From positions 3,906,001 to 3,970,000 of the forward strand of contig JAVHJL010000004.1 of assembly GCA_036971715.1 (NCBI GenBank): 64,000 nt of DNA, given 5' to 3'. The position numbers and the translations under genes are program-made. Source of the stretch: Arthrobotrys musiformis. Taxonomy: Eukaryota > Ascomycota > Orbiliomycetes > Orbiliales > Orbiliaceae. The notes beneath the pieces are model-generated. The model was not told where the DNA came from, ran no database searches, and was given only the letters and a program-made list of their open reading frames with translations. Every line of letters starts with the position of its first letter. The first letter of the stretch is position 1. Below, piece by piece: positions 23,820-37,900 of the stretch.

Positions 23820-26800
23820 CGAAGTGCGACATCATATCATATCACTTCACTCGACGGAAAAATAGGACATCGTCTCCCCCAGACAATCCAGCCAGCTGCT
23901 TTGCTTTGCAATTGCTTGCAGCGCTGATCTCTTCGCACTCGGAAGCAGATGATAGCAGTCTTTTGCGATCCTGTCGTCCCTGAGAGCTTTTGTGAAAGCT
24001 TCGGCAGAAAATGAAAAAACAGGAAGCTTAGCTAGGCAATCCTAGGCAATCCTTTTGGGGTCAACAATCGAGCTATCTTTCTCTGAATTGATTCATACTT
24101 TCCTACAAGTGTGTGCGCCGTCGTCAGAGGTTGATAGCATAGATCATCAATGAGCATGTATTCGCGAATCTCGAAATTACTGTAGGATCTGGAGAAAGCC
24201 AGCATTCTCATACAGCACTAGGTATGAGACTGGATACGGGTACGGCAACCCCCGGAGATATCCTTCCCAGGACGCTGGGACCTTGGGGGAAAGACATCAA
24301 AGACATGAACCACGAGGTCTCGCGAGGTGGAAGGTAAGTCGACGTGCAACGTAACTTAAGGTGCTTAATCTGCGGCAGCTACTCGCGATTGATTGGCATG
24401 TCGTACCTGGATCAGCATGTGTCATGTAGAGTTTAGGACCTTCGTGCACACATGGGCTCCACCTTGTTTGTTGACGACAATCTTCTTTTTCTTTCTTTTT
24501 GATATTGGAATTTTTTTCTTTCACATTCCTCGATGCAAAAGTTAGGTTCCGTTGAGCTAGGATTCAGAGACATGTTCGGTCTTTGATGGGCGCGATAGAA
24601 AAGGTTTTCCTCCCGTGGCGGTCATGGCCGGCCGTGCTTCCAACAAATCATCTCCAAAAGAAAGGCTCGAGCGGTAACCGATCAAACGGTTTGGAGAATC
24701 CCGGCTCTTGGGCTAGTTATTACCGAGTCCACCCAGACAGCTCGATGCCGCCTTACAAGCTTGTTCCGACACAGTAGTACTGCGCAGTACATCTTTAATT
24801 GTCCCCTCGATATCAATCAATGATGGTGGTGTTGGGAAAAGATGCACCTGAAAGCGACTAAAAACGCCATTGGAATGGAAGTATTCTGGAAGATCTTAAT
24901 ACGCATCAGCTATTAGCTTCGTCAGCTGGACCTTTTTCCCACGCTCGCTCGAAGCATCGGCTCCCATTTAGCTTTCTTTTCCCTCGGGACAGCGCCGTTA
25001 GGATCCAATTAAATACCAACGTTTGGGACTACTTTAGCTCCAAAAATTCGACGCTTGTTGGTGTCTCGTTGGAATAACAAAAAAAAAAAAAAAGCTAACT
25101 TCTTGGAGCCCCCCCCCCCCGGAAGACCGTTTGAAATAAATGTGAATGGACGAAATATCCAGAACCAAGTAAAATGTTGGCGCACTCCGTGCCATTCGAA
25201 AAATCGTCGTCCTTTCCCCTCGTGCGAGGGGGGTTGAGGCGCTTAGTTGCAATTAACTTAGCTTCGAATTTGAAGATATCATGCCACCCCTCTGTTATGT
25301 GTATGTATGTACTGTCAAAGCATCATGTGGCAATCTACAGGAAAACCTTTCTCCGGAGGGGCATGGGAAAGGGAAGTAACTACCCCTCCAGCCAGACTGT
25401 CCGACGCACGGACTGGTCAACGGTTACCATTCTCCGATCAGATCACCAATGCAAAATCTTTTTCGATCGATCTGCTAGCAGACTTTAATAGCGAACGAGA
25501 GGAAAAGAAAAAAAAATACACAGATTTGAACAAAACGGCCGTTTGCCTTGTTTGCTTCGCCTTTAGCCGTCTGAAGCAATATAATAGACATCTATCGATC
25601 TCGATCTTTTTGAATTCGAATTTTTGTTCCGGCGTCGAATTTGGCTTTTTCTTTTCTTCTTTTCATTTCCCCTCTAGTTTATGTGCGAACGGGATGCATA
25701 GGACTGACTAGTTGATTGTCAATTAATTCTCCCTCGCACAGCGCCCGATAACCTCAAATCCAACAGTTTCAATTGGCAATATTGCATATTGGCGGGGGGC
25801 CGATGCTATCTTCGAATTACATCAATCGCTCGGAATGCCACTTTTTCGCTACTCGGAATAATACGCCTGCATGGCCGACGATTTTCGCTGTCTTTCCTCG
25901 CTCTAATTAACTCTGCCGGCAGTCATGTTCGAATGCAAATGGGTAAGGCTTAAGGGAATAAAGGGACCTCTTCCCATTGCACAGCATTTTGCCAACTGGC
26001 GAAACAAAAAAAAAAGGTTCACATGACGGTTTTTCCTCCCCCCAAAATTCCTCATTCCTGAAAATTAATTCACTGGGTGCTTGTCGTCGGGTTGATAAGC
26101 TTCTGGGGGAGCTGCAGTCGGGTTCTCTTCACCCGAGTCGCTCTAGCTGAATAGATTTCTTTCGTTCTGTTGCATGTCAAAGAGCTCTCCCTCGTGGGGA
26201 ACATGACCTGGACCGTGGACCTGGTTAAGCTCAAGAAACCAAACCGTCCAATCTCCCCGCTTTTTTCGTATAAAAAAGTTATTAGCTTGTTCGTTAGCCA
26301 GGCCTGTTGAACATGGAATTAAAAATATCATGTAGTGCATTGAAAGATCCTGGTCAGAACATCAAATCTGGATCTTACACAAGACCGGACGAAGGAAAAA
26401 AAACAAACGAAAACAAAAAGAAAAAGGTGTCTCGCCAAATTTAAAGCTTTTGCTCTTTTGCTGCTATGCATGTCATGTAAGTAGATGCGATATCAGACTT
26501 ACCCCTCATGATCCGAAAGTAGGTTCGTTTGTTCGTTCGTGCAGCAGGATGAAGAATGAAATGTTGACGAGACGAATACTACCGGCATGAAGTGAAGGGG
26601 ACACAGCCAGAAGTGCCTAAACGAACGCCTGTAGGGTTTCAACGTGACCCATCTGGATGGGATTATATGGTATGGATAAATTATCGCGAACGAACCACGA
26701 GGCAATAAGCTCAGGGTTCCTGTGGTTTGAAGAAAACGATAATTATCGTAAAACACCAGTCAATGCTATGCGCGCGCTGGGTGCAAATATCGTATTACCC

Positions 26801-29399
26801 TTCAAGACGAGCGAATATTGCTCCCGCCGTAGTACTGAAAATGTAACCACGAGCAATATCCTAGAAGACGTATCAACACCATACCGAGTCTAGAACTAGT
26901 ACTAGGGAAGCCGGATGGCAAATGGCACGTGGTACTTGACACGGTCAAACGCAGGGTCCAGGTCTTTTTTTTTTTTTTCGTGAGCCATGAACGAAAGGGT
27001 CTTGATATCCCAATGTCAACATCAAGACCCTTCAAACACTGCAACAATTCCTATTTAGGCTACGGATGCAATAGCCAGATTTTGGTTCCTTCTCTCGTGT
27101 CTATTCCAATATAGATTTAACCTTTTTGGTTCTAAGACATTGTTCCGAATAGGAATCATGACTTTATTTTTGGAGACCTCGCTTCGAATTCTCCAATATC
27201 TCGTATGAGAAACTCAGCTCAGGGGGGGTGCGAACGAATTCAAGTCATGTTGAAATTCAATGTTGGTGGAGGGAATTGGAAACGATTGATGTTGGTAGAT
27301 GTGTAGACAACTTGATCGATTGAGTATTTCGCCGTTTCCCCTTGTATCATGGAAGAACCTATCTCAGCTAGCCAGCTCTAGCCGAACCGTCGAGCCGTCT
27401 CATTCACGCAACAGATAACCAACTGACTCGCCCGACTCCTTACCACGGGGTCCGATGTTGGTTGACAACTTGAGAACCTTTGTCAACCCCGGGATTCCCT
27501 CGTGTCGTGGTCAATAGAAGAATAGTACCCCGAGGGCTGTCTCACAAAGTAACCCCGAGGGGGCGTCGAAATGGCGTTTTCTTCAAAAGCCTTCTTAGCT
27601 GGTAATTTAACAAAAAACCGTTATATTTTCTACCAAGCAAGCCACTCAGCTGGTCTTTACTCTGCTTGGCAAAGGCCAATAACCAGTGTTTTTGGTCGTA
27701 TACACGCATTACGCATGTCTGTATGTACGCCGTATACAGTTGCATTCGAATTGCCCTCCGGACCGAAACGGAAAGTCTCCAAAGGGTATCGGCGTCGCCT
27801 TCGGGGTTAGTCTACCTCTTGTCGTCGTTTAGGACCTTCGTTGATTGGTATTTGCCGACATCCGTAGAACGTGGGCTTAACTTCATGGTACATACTCCGT
27901 ATTTCGTTCGTCGTTTTCTTTTTCCTTCTGCCTTGGCCTTCCTCCTGCGAACGCACATGTACATATGTACTTACAGAAGTCCAGAAGTGTTCACCTGGTC
28001 CTGCTGGACATACTCGCATTAACGAGAGTCAACGTGGCGTTTTACATTATTAAAATCAAAAAAGAAATGGCCGTCAAATGAATCTCATCGATATTCTTTC
28101 TTTTTTGACGGTCTATTTCGAGAAGTTCGAAGAGAGGCTTTTAGTCAGGAGAAACCGGATCCTAGAATTCCCGATGTTCGAGTTTATATGTCGGTAGTCG
28201 GTTCCACTTTGGGAATCTCGGCCTTTTGAGGCGTGGATGAAACCCGGGTACCTGATACAGCCACCACGATCCCGTCCGCCTTCGTCCCTTTCGGTGAGAG
28301 AGGCTTCGCGGACATTCAAGTAAGTGGATTAAGTACTGGCCTAGGCTAAGGTTGCCCCCGAAGCAAATGCAAATTGTATCTGCGATCCCAACGCCCTAGG
28401 TCATAGGTTTTTTCTGAGGTTTCGCCTTGCCATGTGGTTTGACGATAATCCCAAAAAGATCGCAGCGTAGGTTTTAGAGAGATACGCGGTGGATTTTAGC
28501 TAATGTATTAGCGTGAAACCAGCTCTTTCCCCAGATTAACCAGAGCTAAGAGATTCGTTAGTATTCTGCTGACGCAAGCTCGATGCGTGCCTGAGCTTGG
28601 TCTCCGTTGAGAACTGGGTATCCGATAGCGTCGTTTGGGATAGATCGATAGAGCTGTTGGGCCGTGAGGAACCTTGATATCATAGTACATACACATACAT
28701 ACATATCCCACCCCCATGTGTGTATGCAAATGTGCCCGTTGATGCAATATAATGTTATGCTTGGAAGAGGTGTTGAAGAAGTGGCTGGTGAGATATCAGC
28801 CCAGCGCCAGCTTCCCTTACGCTTCGTGCTTCGTGCTTCAGGTAAAATTGAAGGCCGTGCCGGCCAGTTTCAGACGCCGGAGATAGTAAAGCGTTATATC
28901 CATCTTGGAGATAGGCATCACCATCGACCGCCGACGTAAGACTCAGATAGATTGGTGACCTACATACCGTGTTAATTAATATCTGTGCCGTGGTACTGAT
29001 CTGGATATTGGCCCCTCGAACTCACCCATATGCCCATATGTCAACTGATACATATGACACAGCTAGAGAGATGTCATATCCGGGGTAATTGTAACTAGTG
29101 CTATATTGGCGGCCATGCGAGGTTTGTCAGGGTTGCTGTATTTGACAGGTGGAGCTTGAAGAACACCATGTCAAGTTAACAAACCACCACACACAACCAA
29201 GCTACCAACTAGCTGCTGACTGCTACTAACTCCTACTACACTTACCACTCGTAGACACGAAACACCATACCATATCCTTCCTTTCCTTCCTTCCTGACAT
29301 CGCATTTCCGGAAGACCTTCAATTCACGGCTTCTTCCACCAGGGCCACATAATCTCACCCGGGTCGCGGCACTTTCTCACAAAACTCAATTGATCCAAT
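23820..29399. other. Gene desert, right part, and SND1 upstream region
   Basis: 5.6 kb with no supportable gene. It holds A15 (25079-25093) with a nearby C12 run (25109-25120), T14 (26965-26978), short CATA-type repeats near 28.68 kb and a CCTT-rich tract near 29.28 kb just before SND1. The last few hundred bases should contain the SND1 promoter and 5' leader. Confidence 0.5.
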
Positions 29400-32300
29400 A
29401 TGTCGATGGCCGCTATCGTCAAGTCCGTCTTGTCGGGCGACACCCTTGTCCTTATCCCCAAGGGCGCTGCTCCGGGCGACGCATCCAAGGAACGACAGCT
29501 CAGTCTGGCATTCGTCACAGCTCCTCGATTGAAGCGGGAGGGAGATGAGGTACGTATTGAATCACACGTTGCCCACGACAACCCGTGTCCCCTTAATCAA
29601 TCAATCGGTCAATCTTGCATCAAAGGAGGGGAGGAGATGCTGGTTTCAGTTTCTCAATTGGGCTGAAATATGAAGCTAACTCGGTACTCCCGAATCGGGT
29701 GTGTGTAGCCATTCGCATTCAACAGCAGAGAGTTCCTTCGTAGGAGCCTGGTCGGCCGTGAAATCCAGTTCAAGGTCTTGTATACTGTCCCAAACAGCAA
29801 TCGGGAGTACGGCACCGCTGTTGTCCCCAACGGTCCTTCAATCATCGACTACGCTGTTGCCGAGGGATGGGTTAAAGTTCGTGACGATGCAGGTGCGGTT
29901 TCCCGTCTTTTAAATTTAGTATCATGCTGCTAGCCGTGTTAGTTGCTGCCGGGGGCGGAACGGAATGGAACGTTACTGATGCTCCGTGAAATGTTATACA
30001 GGAAAACGAGAGGAACAATCTGAGCACTCGGATCTTGTTGAGAAGTTGAAGGCATTGGAGTCGAAGGCTAGGCTAGAATACAAGGGCCAATGGAGCCAGA
30101 CAGAAAATGGTCAAATCACAATCAACAACGAGCCTCCTTCGTCCCCCAAGGCCTTCCTGGACAAGTGGAAGGGCCAAAAGATTGAGGGTAGGTTTACTTT
30201 GTATTGCGATAGAGTGTTTTATTGAGGCGGTACTGACTTGCTATGTGTTCAACTAGCTGTCGTCGAGCGGGTCATAGCAGGAGACCGTATCGCCGTACGC
30301 CTCCTCTTGTCTAAAGAGGATCACCAGCAGATTGTTGTCCTTGTTGCCGGTATCAAAGCCCCACAGTCGAGCCGCCCTGATGCTCCTGCTGAAGAGTATG
30401 GTGACGAGGCCAAAAATTTCGTTGAAGCTAGACTTCTGCAGAGAACTGTTAGAGTTGAGCTTGTTGGGTTGTCCCCTCAGAATCAATTCATCGGACACGT
30501 TATCCATCCTAAGGGATCCATCGCCGAGTTCATTTTGGTGGACGGGTTGGCCAGATGCTTCGATCAACATAGCAGCATGCTCGGAGCCGGCATGGCCACT
30601 CTTCGTGCCCAAGAGGCTAGGGCGAAAGAGAAGAAGATAAACATGTGGAAGGGATTTGTTTCCAAAGCCAAGACTGGAGCCGGAATCGATTGTGTCGTAT
30701 CGAGAGTCCAGTCCGCCGATACAATTTGGGTGCGAAATAAGGCAGGAGCTGAAAAGAAGATCAGTCTGTCTAGCGTTAAGGCCCCACCAAGACCACCAGG
30801 CCACACTGATCCAAAGGTTCCCTCGCAATGGCAGGCAGAGGCCAAGGAGTTCCTTCGAAAGAAACTCATCGGAAAGCATGTCCAGATTACCATTGATGGA
30901 AAGCGCCCAGCTACTGAGGGCTTCGAAGAACGTGAAATGGCAACCGTGCTCCTCGCTGGCCAGAACATCGCTCTACCCCTCATCGAGAACGGTCTAGCGA
31001 CTGTCATCCGACACCGAAGAGACGACGAAGACCGTTCCGCGATCTGGGACGCTCTTCTAGCCGCCGAGGAGACCGCCATAAAGGAAGGAAAAGGAATGCA
31101 CAACCCCAAGGCGCCGGCCCCCAAGCCTATTGTCGATGCTTCCGAGTCTGAACAAAAGGCCAAGGCGCACCTTTCTTTCTTGAGCCGTCAACGACGCATC
31201 CCGGCTATCGTCGATTTCATTGCTTCCGGATCTCGCTTTAAGCTTTTGATTCCAAAGGAGAACGTCCGATTGACATTTGTCTTGTCGGGAATCAGAGCTC
31301 CACGCACTGCTAGGAATGCATCTGAGAAATCTGAGCCCTTTGGACCTGAGGCCCTTGAGTTCACAAGTAAACGTGCTTTCCAACGCGATGTTGAGATCGA
31401 TGTCGAGGCAATCGATAAGGTCAATGGGTTCATTGGTACCATGTATGTCAACCGGGAGAACCTGGCGAAACTGCTTGTCGAAGAAGGCCTTGCTACGGTC
31501 CACGCCTACTCTGCCGAACAGAGCGGACACGGAACCGAGCTGTTCGCCGCTGAGAAGGCTGCAAAGGAGGCCAGAAAGAACCTTTGGCAGAACTGGACCC
31601 CCGAGGATGAGAATGACGATTCTGCTGTGGCCACTACCGGCAATGCTGAGGACACCACGACAACCTTTACCAAGAGGCAAGATTACAGAGATGTAGTCGT
31701 TACCAATGTTGACGAGGCTGGCAAAATGAAGGTTCAGCTGGTTGGATCCGGTAAGATTTACATCTATACATTTGTGTCCCTTGATTTAACATGATGGCTA
31801 ACAATTTGACCCCAGGCACCGATCAACTCGAGAAGTTGATGGCCGAATTCAGGAACTTCCATCTGAACAAATCGAATGCCACTCCACTCTCTGGGCCACC
31901 AAAGGTCGGAGACATTGTTGCCGCTAAGTTCAGTGAGGATGGTGAATTTTACCGTGCCAAAGTCCGCCGGGTCGATAGAGAAGCCAAGAAGGCCGATGTT
32001 TTGTATGTCGACTACGGCAACTCTGAGACTGTTCCCTTCACCTCTCTCCGTCCTTTGACACAGCCTCAATTCTCGACCACGAAACTTAAGGCACAGGCCG
32101 TCGATGCCCTCCTTAGTTTCTGCCAGTTCCCCGGCTCCGAGATGTATTCAAATGATGCCAAGCACTACCTTCTCGAGATCACCGCGGGCCAGCAATTGGT
32201 CGGAAATGTTGATTTCATCGAGAAGGATGGCACCCTCTCTTTGACCCTCTTCAAGGACGGGTCGAAATCTGCTGAAGTAAGGCCCTTATTTTTCGGATAT

Positions 32301-32591
32301 TTACATCAAGACTTGGATTTTTTTCGATCCCAGGCTGACCTCGAACTTCTCTTTAGGACAACATCAACTCGGCCATGATTGAAGAAGGCATGTGCATGGT
32401 CCCAAAGAAGCTCAAGCCCTGGGAAAAAGCCTACGCCGATAGATTTGACATCCTTCGCAAGAAGGAACAAGAGGCCAAGGAAGGCAGACGTGGTATTTGG
32501 GAATACGGAGGTGAGTACCTTGCTAACATGTGGATATAAGTTGTCCAAGATGATACTAACATTGTCATCCTTAGACCTTACCGAAGATTAA
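29400..32591 (+). CDS. SND1: Tudor staphylococcal nuclease (SND1/Tudor-SN)
   Basis: Seven exons: 29400-29549, 29709-29892, 30002-30187, 30257-31750, 31816-32276, 32357-32510 and 32575-32591, giving 881 residues. All introns are GT..AG and all joins keep frame. Four staphylococcal-nuclease-like domains run from about residue 4 to 640 (starts at IVKSVLSGDTLVL, VVERVIAGDRIAV, IDCVVSRVQSADTIWV and IPAIVDFIASGSRFKL). A Tudor domain follows at about 700-755 (VGDIVAAKFSEDGEFYRAKV, VLYVDYGNSETV), inside a fifth split SN domain that continues to the end, the standard SND1 layout and length. Known roles of the family are RNA binding, stress-granule function, RNA decay and transcription co-activation; the Tudor aromatic cage binds methyl-arginine. 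The last exon supplies only five codons and the stop. The next gene follows on the same strand 0.8 kb away. Confidence 0.96.
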
Positions 32592-33374
32592 AGCTTTTAA
32601 TACAAAGTCCGAATACACAACCCATACGACACCCATATCTCCCGCGCACCATGATCGATCTGACTTCCAAACAATACCTGCATTTTCTCTTGTACAAAGA
32701 CTCTTTATAACCCTTTTCAGTGCACCCTTTTGCATATTTGACTCGTCTCTTACTCTTTAAATTGTTCCATGTACAGATCTGAAGTCAGAAAAGTTATAAC
32801 ATGATCCTAAAAGTTACAACAAAAGCATTTGCATCGTCACCTACTCCAGTTACATTTTGTCTCGTAAACCAGAGCTGGCTAAACGTCAACTAGGTTACAT
32901 TTCCTGATCCTTTCATGTAGCATTTCATATTTAAAATACTCACCTTCGGGCAAATTTAATGCGCTATGTCCTCACACCCTTGTCTTATCAATACACCCCT
33001 AATAGTTCCAGTGTTTATCTACTCGGATATCGTTCACTCTTATTTAATTTTATAAATTTATATGTATGCAGCTGTGACTCTTTGCTGGGGGCGTTTGGTG
33101 GTGTTGCTTACCAAAGCCGCCCAAACGTCGGTGCGAAGATTCGCCGGCATTCTTTTTGTTCGGTAGCCCCGCCAAACCATTTTTTTGATTTCTAAGACTT
33201 TTTTTTTTTTTTTCGCTTTCGCCTTAGCTAGAGCTTCCAACTTTTTCTTCATATAAAAACCACAGCAAAAGCATTGAGCTCGACCATCACCAAATTAAAC
33301 TATCGATTCTGCTGCCAAACGGGTCGCATTTTACACCGCTTCTTTGTAATCTAATTTAATTTATTGATTTTCCA
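32592..33374. other. Intergenic region between SND1 and SQT1-like gene
   Basis: 783 bases holding the SND1 3' UTR and the promoter of the next gene. A T15 run lies at 33199-33213. No gene is seen. Confidence 0.6.
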
Positions 33375-34928
33375 ATGGTTTCACCACACCCACATACCCC
33401 AGCGGGTTCCCGCGCCGCCTACGAAAGCGGCTCAAACAACGACTATGACCCCTCCACCGGAGACCAGCCCGACGAAGAACCATCATTCATCAACAACAAC
33501 GAAGCACTCGAAGAAATCATCCCAGATGATGACCAGCCCATGGAAGACCTCTCCGATGACGAAGCAGGCGAAGAAAGTTCCACAGCATACCGAGGTGCCG
33601 GCGCCGGCGAATCGATCGAAATAGACCTCATCAACGATTCCGTCAGGCATTTTGATCAACATACCGATTCTATCTATTCTATTGCTTTAAACCCGCGGTT
33701 AACGGGTATTGTAGCCACCGGTGGCGGTGACGACGTTGCGTACATCTGGTCTTCGGAGCCCACGCCGGGACAGGAGTCAGTGCGAGGACAGGAGCGGGAA
33801 TCGCAAAAGATTATTTTCAAGTCGGAGAGTCATGGGGATTCGGTTACGGCTGTTGCTTTCACTGCTTCTGGGGAGTATTTGGTGTCTGGAGGGATGAATG
33901 GGAAGATCATGGTTACACGATGCACCAACGCTAGAAATCCCACGGACTCGGCGTCGTGGAAGAAAATTGCGGAAGTTCAGGAAGTGGAGGAGATCGCATG
34001 GTTGATTTCACATCCTACGGATAACGTATTCGCTTTGGGGGCGAGTGATGGGTCGGTGTGGATTTATGAGATTGATGGGAACTCACCGGGGTCGGAGTTA
34101 TTCGTCAAACAGGCGTTTTATAACCATACCGCATCATGCACGGCCGGTACCTTTGCGAAGAACGGACAGTTGATCGCTACTGTTTCCGAGGATTCGAATT
34201 TGTTTGTGCATAATGTGGAGACCGGGGAGGTGTTCGCCAGTTTTGGAAATGATGACGCGAGGTTTAATGTCGATGGGGGGCTCTATGCTGTCGCTGCCAA
34301 TCCCGCTGGGACGGTGGTTGTGGTGGGGGGTTCGACGGGTGAGTGTAAAGTTGTCGCTTTACCCACTGCAGGGACGCAGACAGGTGGACGGAGCGCGGGT
34401 GCGAGAAGAGGTGGTAGTGCTACAGCGGGTACTCAAAGCGCGCAGATTCTGGCGACTCTGTCGACACAGAGTGATTCTATTGAATCTCTAGCTTTCTCAC
34501 CGAACTTACCACTATTGGCTTCCGCGTCGGTAGATGGGTCTATCGTTCTCTACGATACTCAACGGTGGGCCGTGAGGAGAACTATCAGCGGACATGAGGA
34601 TTCAGTTGTGAAGGTAGCGTTTGAAGAAGGACAGAGAGGGTGGTTGTTGACCAGCTGTTCCGTTGATAGAACAGTCAGGAGGTGGGATTGTAGAAGCGGG
34701 GAGGAGAAATTCAAGTGGCAGGGACATTCGGACGGTATTTTGGGCTTCGTGGTCGATTCTAATGGTAGAATTGTCACGGCTGGCGACGAGTAAGTATCTT
34801 CCCCCTACCATCTATAATTTCCATACGTGTTCACTAACGCCATGGGGGGATATTCTAGTAATGTCGCTTTGGTGTTCGAAGAGGCCTCCGCGGCACCAAC
34901 AGTTGCAAGTTCTACCGGTCAGCCGTGA
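33375..34928 (+). CDS. SQT1: WD40 ribosome-assembly chaperone, Sqt1/AAMP family
   Basis: Two exons, 33375-34789 and 34859-34928, encode 494 residues; the 69-base intron (GTAAGT..CTAG) joins ...TAGDE to NVALVFEE. The first 70 or so residues are acidic and disordered (LEEIIPDDDQPMEDLSDDEA). WD40 repeats fill about 80-480, with blades such as HTDSIYSIALNPRLTGIVATGG, HGDSVTAVAFTASGEYLVSG, HTASCTAGTFAKNGQLIATV, QSDSIESLAFSPNLPLLASA and HEDSVVKVAF, and the last strand NVALVFEE. The acidic start plus eight-blade layout fits Sqt1/AAMP. In yeast, Sqt1 is the dedicated cytosolic chaperone that captures ribosomal protein uL16 (Rpl10) during translation. A Gly/Arg-rich insert (GGRSAGARRGGSATAG) sits between two blades around residue 340. 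Another WD40 protein cannot be fully excluded. Confidence 0.85.
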
Positions 34929-37900
34929 AAATGATACATTGTTAATTGAGATATCGATGGTGTTAGCATTTTTCTTCATTCCTTGGGCGTTTATTTCGAG
35001 ACAATTTAGAAGCGGGGGTGGAACTACAATCGATCACAAAAAAAAGTTTTATTCGTTGGGGACACTTTTTCACTCCCCTTTCTCTGATACAAGTGTGTTC
35101 AATCGATCATGATATCAAAAAGTGAAAGGATCTAGATTCAAGATCAAGATCGAGCCTATACCATAACGTACTAGTGAGCAAAGATAAAAAATCGGCCCGG
35201 CCAGATGTCTGCAATATGCCTGCAAGATAGCCTGGCATACTCCGGTTGGCTGGAAAATCAATCGACATGCATGAATGTAAAACCTGATGGAATGCAAATG
35301 CAGCGAAGTATAAATTATTGAACCCATGGTTATAAGAAACCTTGATTGGGTTTTACGCTACATACGTAACGTTATGAAAAGGTGTAGTTATGTCATATAC
35401 TTACTTCTTCCCTTTGTGAGCAAGTCCATAGTACATGGATACTTCGGTACTCGCCTTGGGTTATGTATGTACGTGGAAGCTTAAGGTAACATGCATATGT
35501 ACGAACATCCCATGTTGGAAGAATTGCAATTTTGCATGTTTCGCGGGGAGGCGCGTGCGGGGTCTCGACCTGGTCTTCGGTCCCGGACGCCAGTTGGTCA
35601 GTCTCGACTGATGGTGAGTCGATGTCTGTGCTAGTAAACGCGGCCTATATGCATATCAAAATTTGCGATTGTCAATGACTTCGAAGATCTAGAAAATTAG
35701 TAGGGTTTTAAGCTTTTCTGTAGCAAGTTTCGCTACCAAAGTTATATCTTAGGCTATAGTTGGCGGAGAAGTTCGGTCGAGGAAGCCCTAGTCGATGGGA
35801 TACATAGAGTTTGGCGCTCCTGGTAGTACTCTCCAGCCATAGTTGATAGTGTCAATGGCAAAACTAGCGTCGATTCAGAATTAAACTTCTTTTAGGGAAG
35901 CTTTGAAGGAGGGCAGAGAAAGTTTTAATTGATGTTTCGGTTTCCCAGCTGGCTGGATCGGACGATTCGACGCATCATGGCGTAGTACATTCGGACTAGT
36001 TCGTCGCACAGGAAAAAGAAGGTTCGAAGTTCCGATGAATGTACATGTACATTACTTACATGGCAGACTCGAGGCTAGTATGCATATATCTATGCACTGC
36101 ACCCATCGATTCCGTATGGCATCGACAAGTACAAGTGCAAATCTTCGTACCCAAGGAAACTTGGCCATCTGAGGCTGAGCTGAGTTCATGAAGCATTCGG
36201 TATTGCCATACGGCTTTCGCCCCCTTCCTTCCCCATGCCTAGGATCCCTTCTTTCCTTCTTAGCTTTCTTTTCCCTGTATATTGATCCCAACTTCCTTGA
36301 TTTTCAGAAACTTCGAGATTCAGGGAGAGGGTCAAATCAATAGGTGTATATATGTACGGTACCATCACCTGTGTTAGAAGCTAACTAGCTAGCTGCGAGC
36401 TTACAAACGTGCCTGAGGGGCGCGTGCATATGGAATATTCCTCAATTGGGCACGCGGCGTTAACCTCGCCAAGTACTAGCTACATGGAGTGTCGATATGA
36501 TATCACCGACCCGGCCGGGTTTGCAGGGGTGCTGGATCGCTTCAATTCGGCTGAAAAATGAGGACCGGTTACTGGCTGGAGAACCCTCCCGTTCCCACTC
36601 ACATTCTTGTTTCAAAAAACTCCCCAAAAACTTTTTTTTGACGGGAAGAAAACCTCGAACGTTCGAGCATAGAGTCCGCATTGATTCTGCAACCTGCGCT
36701 GCACTGTTCTGTAGCTGTACTGCCATGCGCCCGCGCTGCGCTGTGCTGTGCTGCTCGTGTCCCCGGCCGCAATTGTTCGCCAGTTTGCATGTTTTCCGTG
36801 CGTACGGTGCAATATAGGCCTCGTTAAGGGTCAGACCATGGCATATGCACTGGAATCCTCCGGTAGACGTATACGGCTGTCGAATACGGATATCTTTTCT
36901 GTTACGCGGATACGTTCCCTCCAGTATCACAATTCCAAGTGGCGCCGGCCCTTTTAGGGTTGACTGGATCAATTTTTTACCGCCAGATCGGCTTTCGCAC
37001 GTAGGAGAATGAGGAAAAAAGAAAGGAAAGGTGGTTCACGTGGAGGACTTATTCCGGCCCCAAATTACCCAGAACTCTGTGGGAACTCATTTTTTTATGC
37101 CCATTACCCCACAATCTGGGAGCGAAATTGCGTTAGCATCGACACTTATCTCGGTCTTGGTATTCGGTCTTGGAACTTTGGGGTTGGTATGGAGTAGTGC
37201 TCCGTAGCAAGTGGAGACAAAAAGGCTACCCCATGCTCATGCTTCTGGTATGGTACCGGTATGGCCGTGGTATGGGTTGATATATTGGCCCGTCTCGATA
37301 TAGCCTACGAGACGAATAATATTGAAAGAGCTACACAGTATGGCATCAGCGTGCCCACACCCCCCTTTGAATTCTCCAACTATCTAACAGTAACTAATAG
37401 ATGCCTTCGCTCCTTTGGGATCGTTCGTACAGTTTGCCGCCATAAGAGATACCTGCGTATTCGTCTGGGCATAATAACATGGGCCAGATAGCGAATGACC
37501 CCTGCTGCAGCCACGGTTTAACCCCCCGGCCGATTAATACCCAAATTTGGGGTTTTGTTTTACATAGGGAAAGAAACTCAGACAGTTCCTTTTCTTTCGA
37601 GAGCCATTTTCTTTTTTGCATTGTTTTGCTTTGCTTTGCTCTGTTTTGATATGCTGCTCCGTACCCCAGCTACCGATTTATGGAGCATGCCTACGTCTGG
37701 GGTGTAAGCGAGCTACATACATACACAGTGGAGAAAGGCAGGTAGGCAGGCAAGCCTTCCTCCTGTTGATACCTAGGTACTTTGCAATGGGGTAAGGTTC
37801 AATTTAGGGTACAGCCGATGGGGGTAGTCCGGTATTTCCATTTGAAGGTTATCGTTGTTCCCGAAGCCGAGGGAAGAAACGTACGATTCATGGAACCCGT

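Noticed and set aside
36460..36972. 170-codon minus-strand frame
   Set aside because: No recognisable motif, and several overlapping frames on both strands are equally open.
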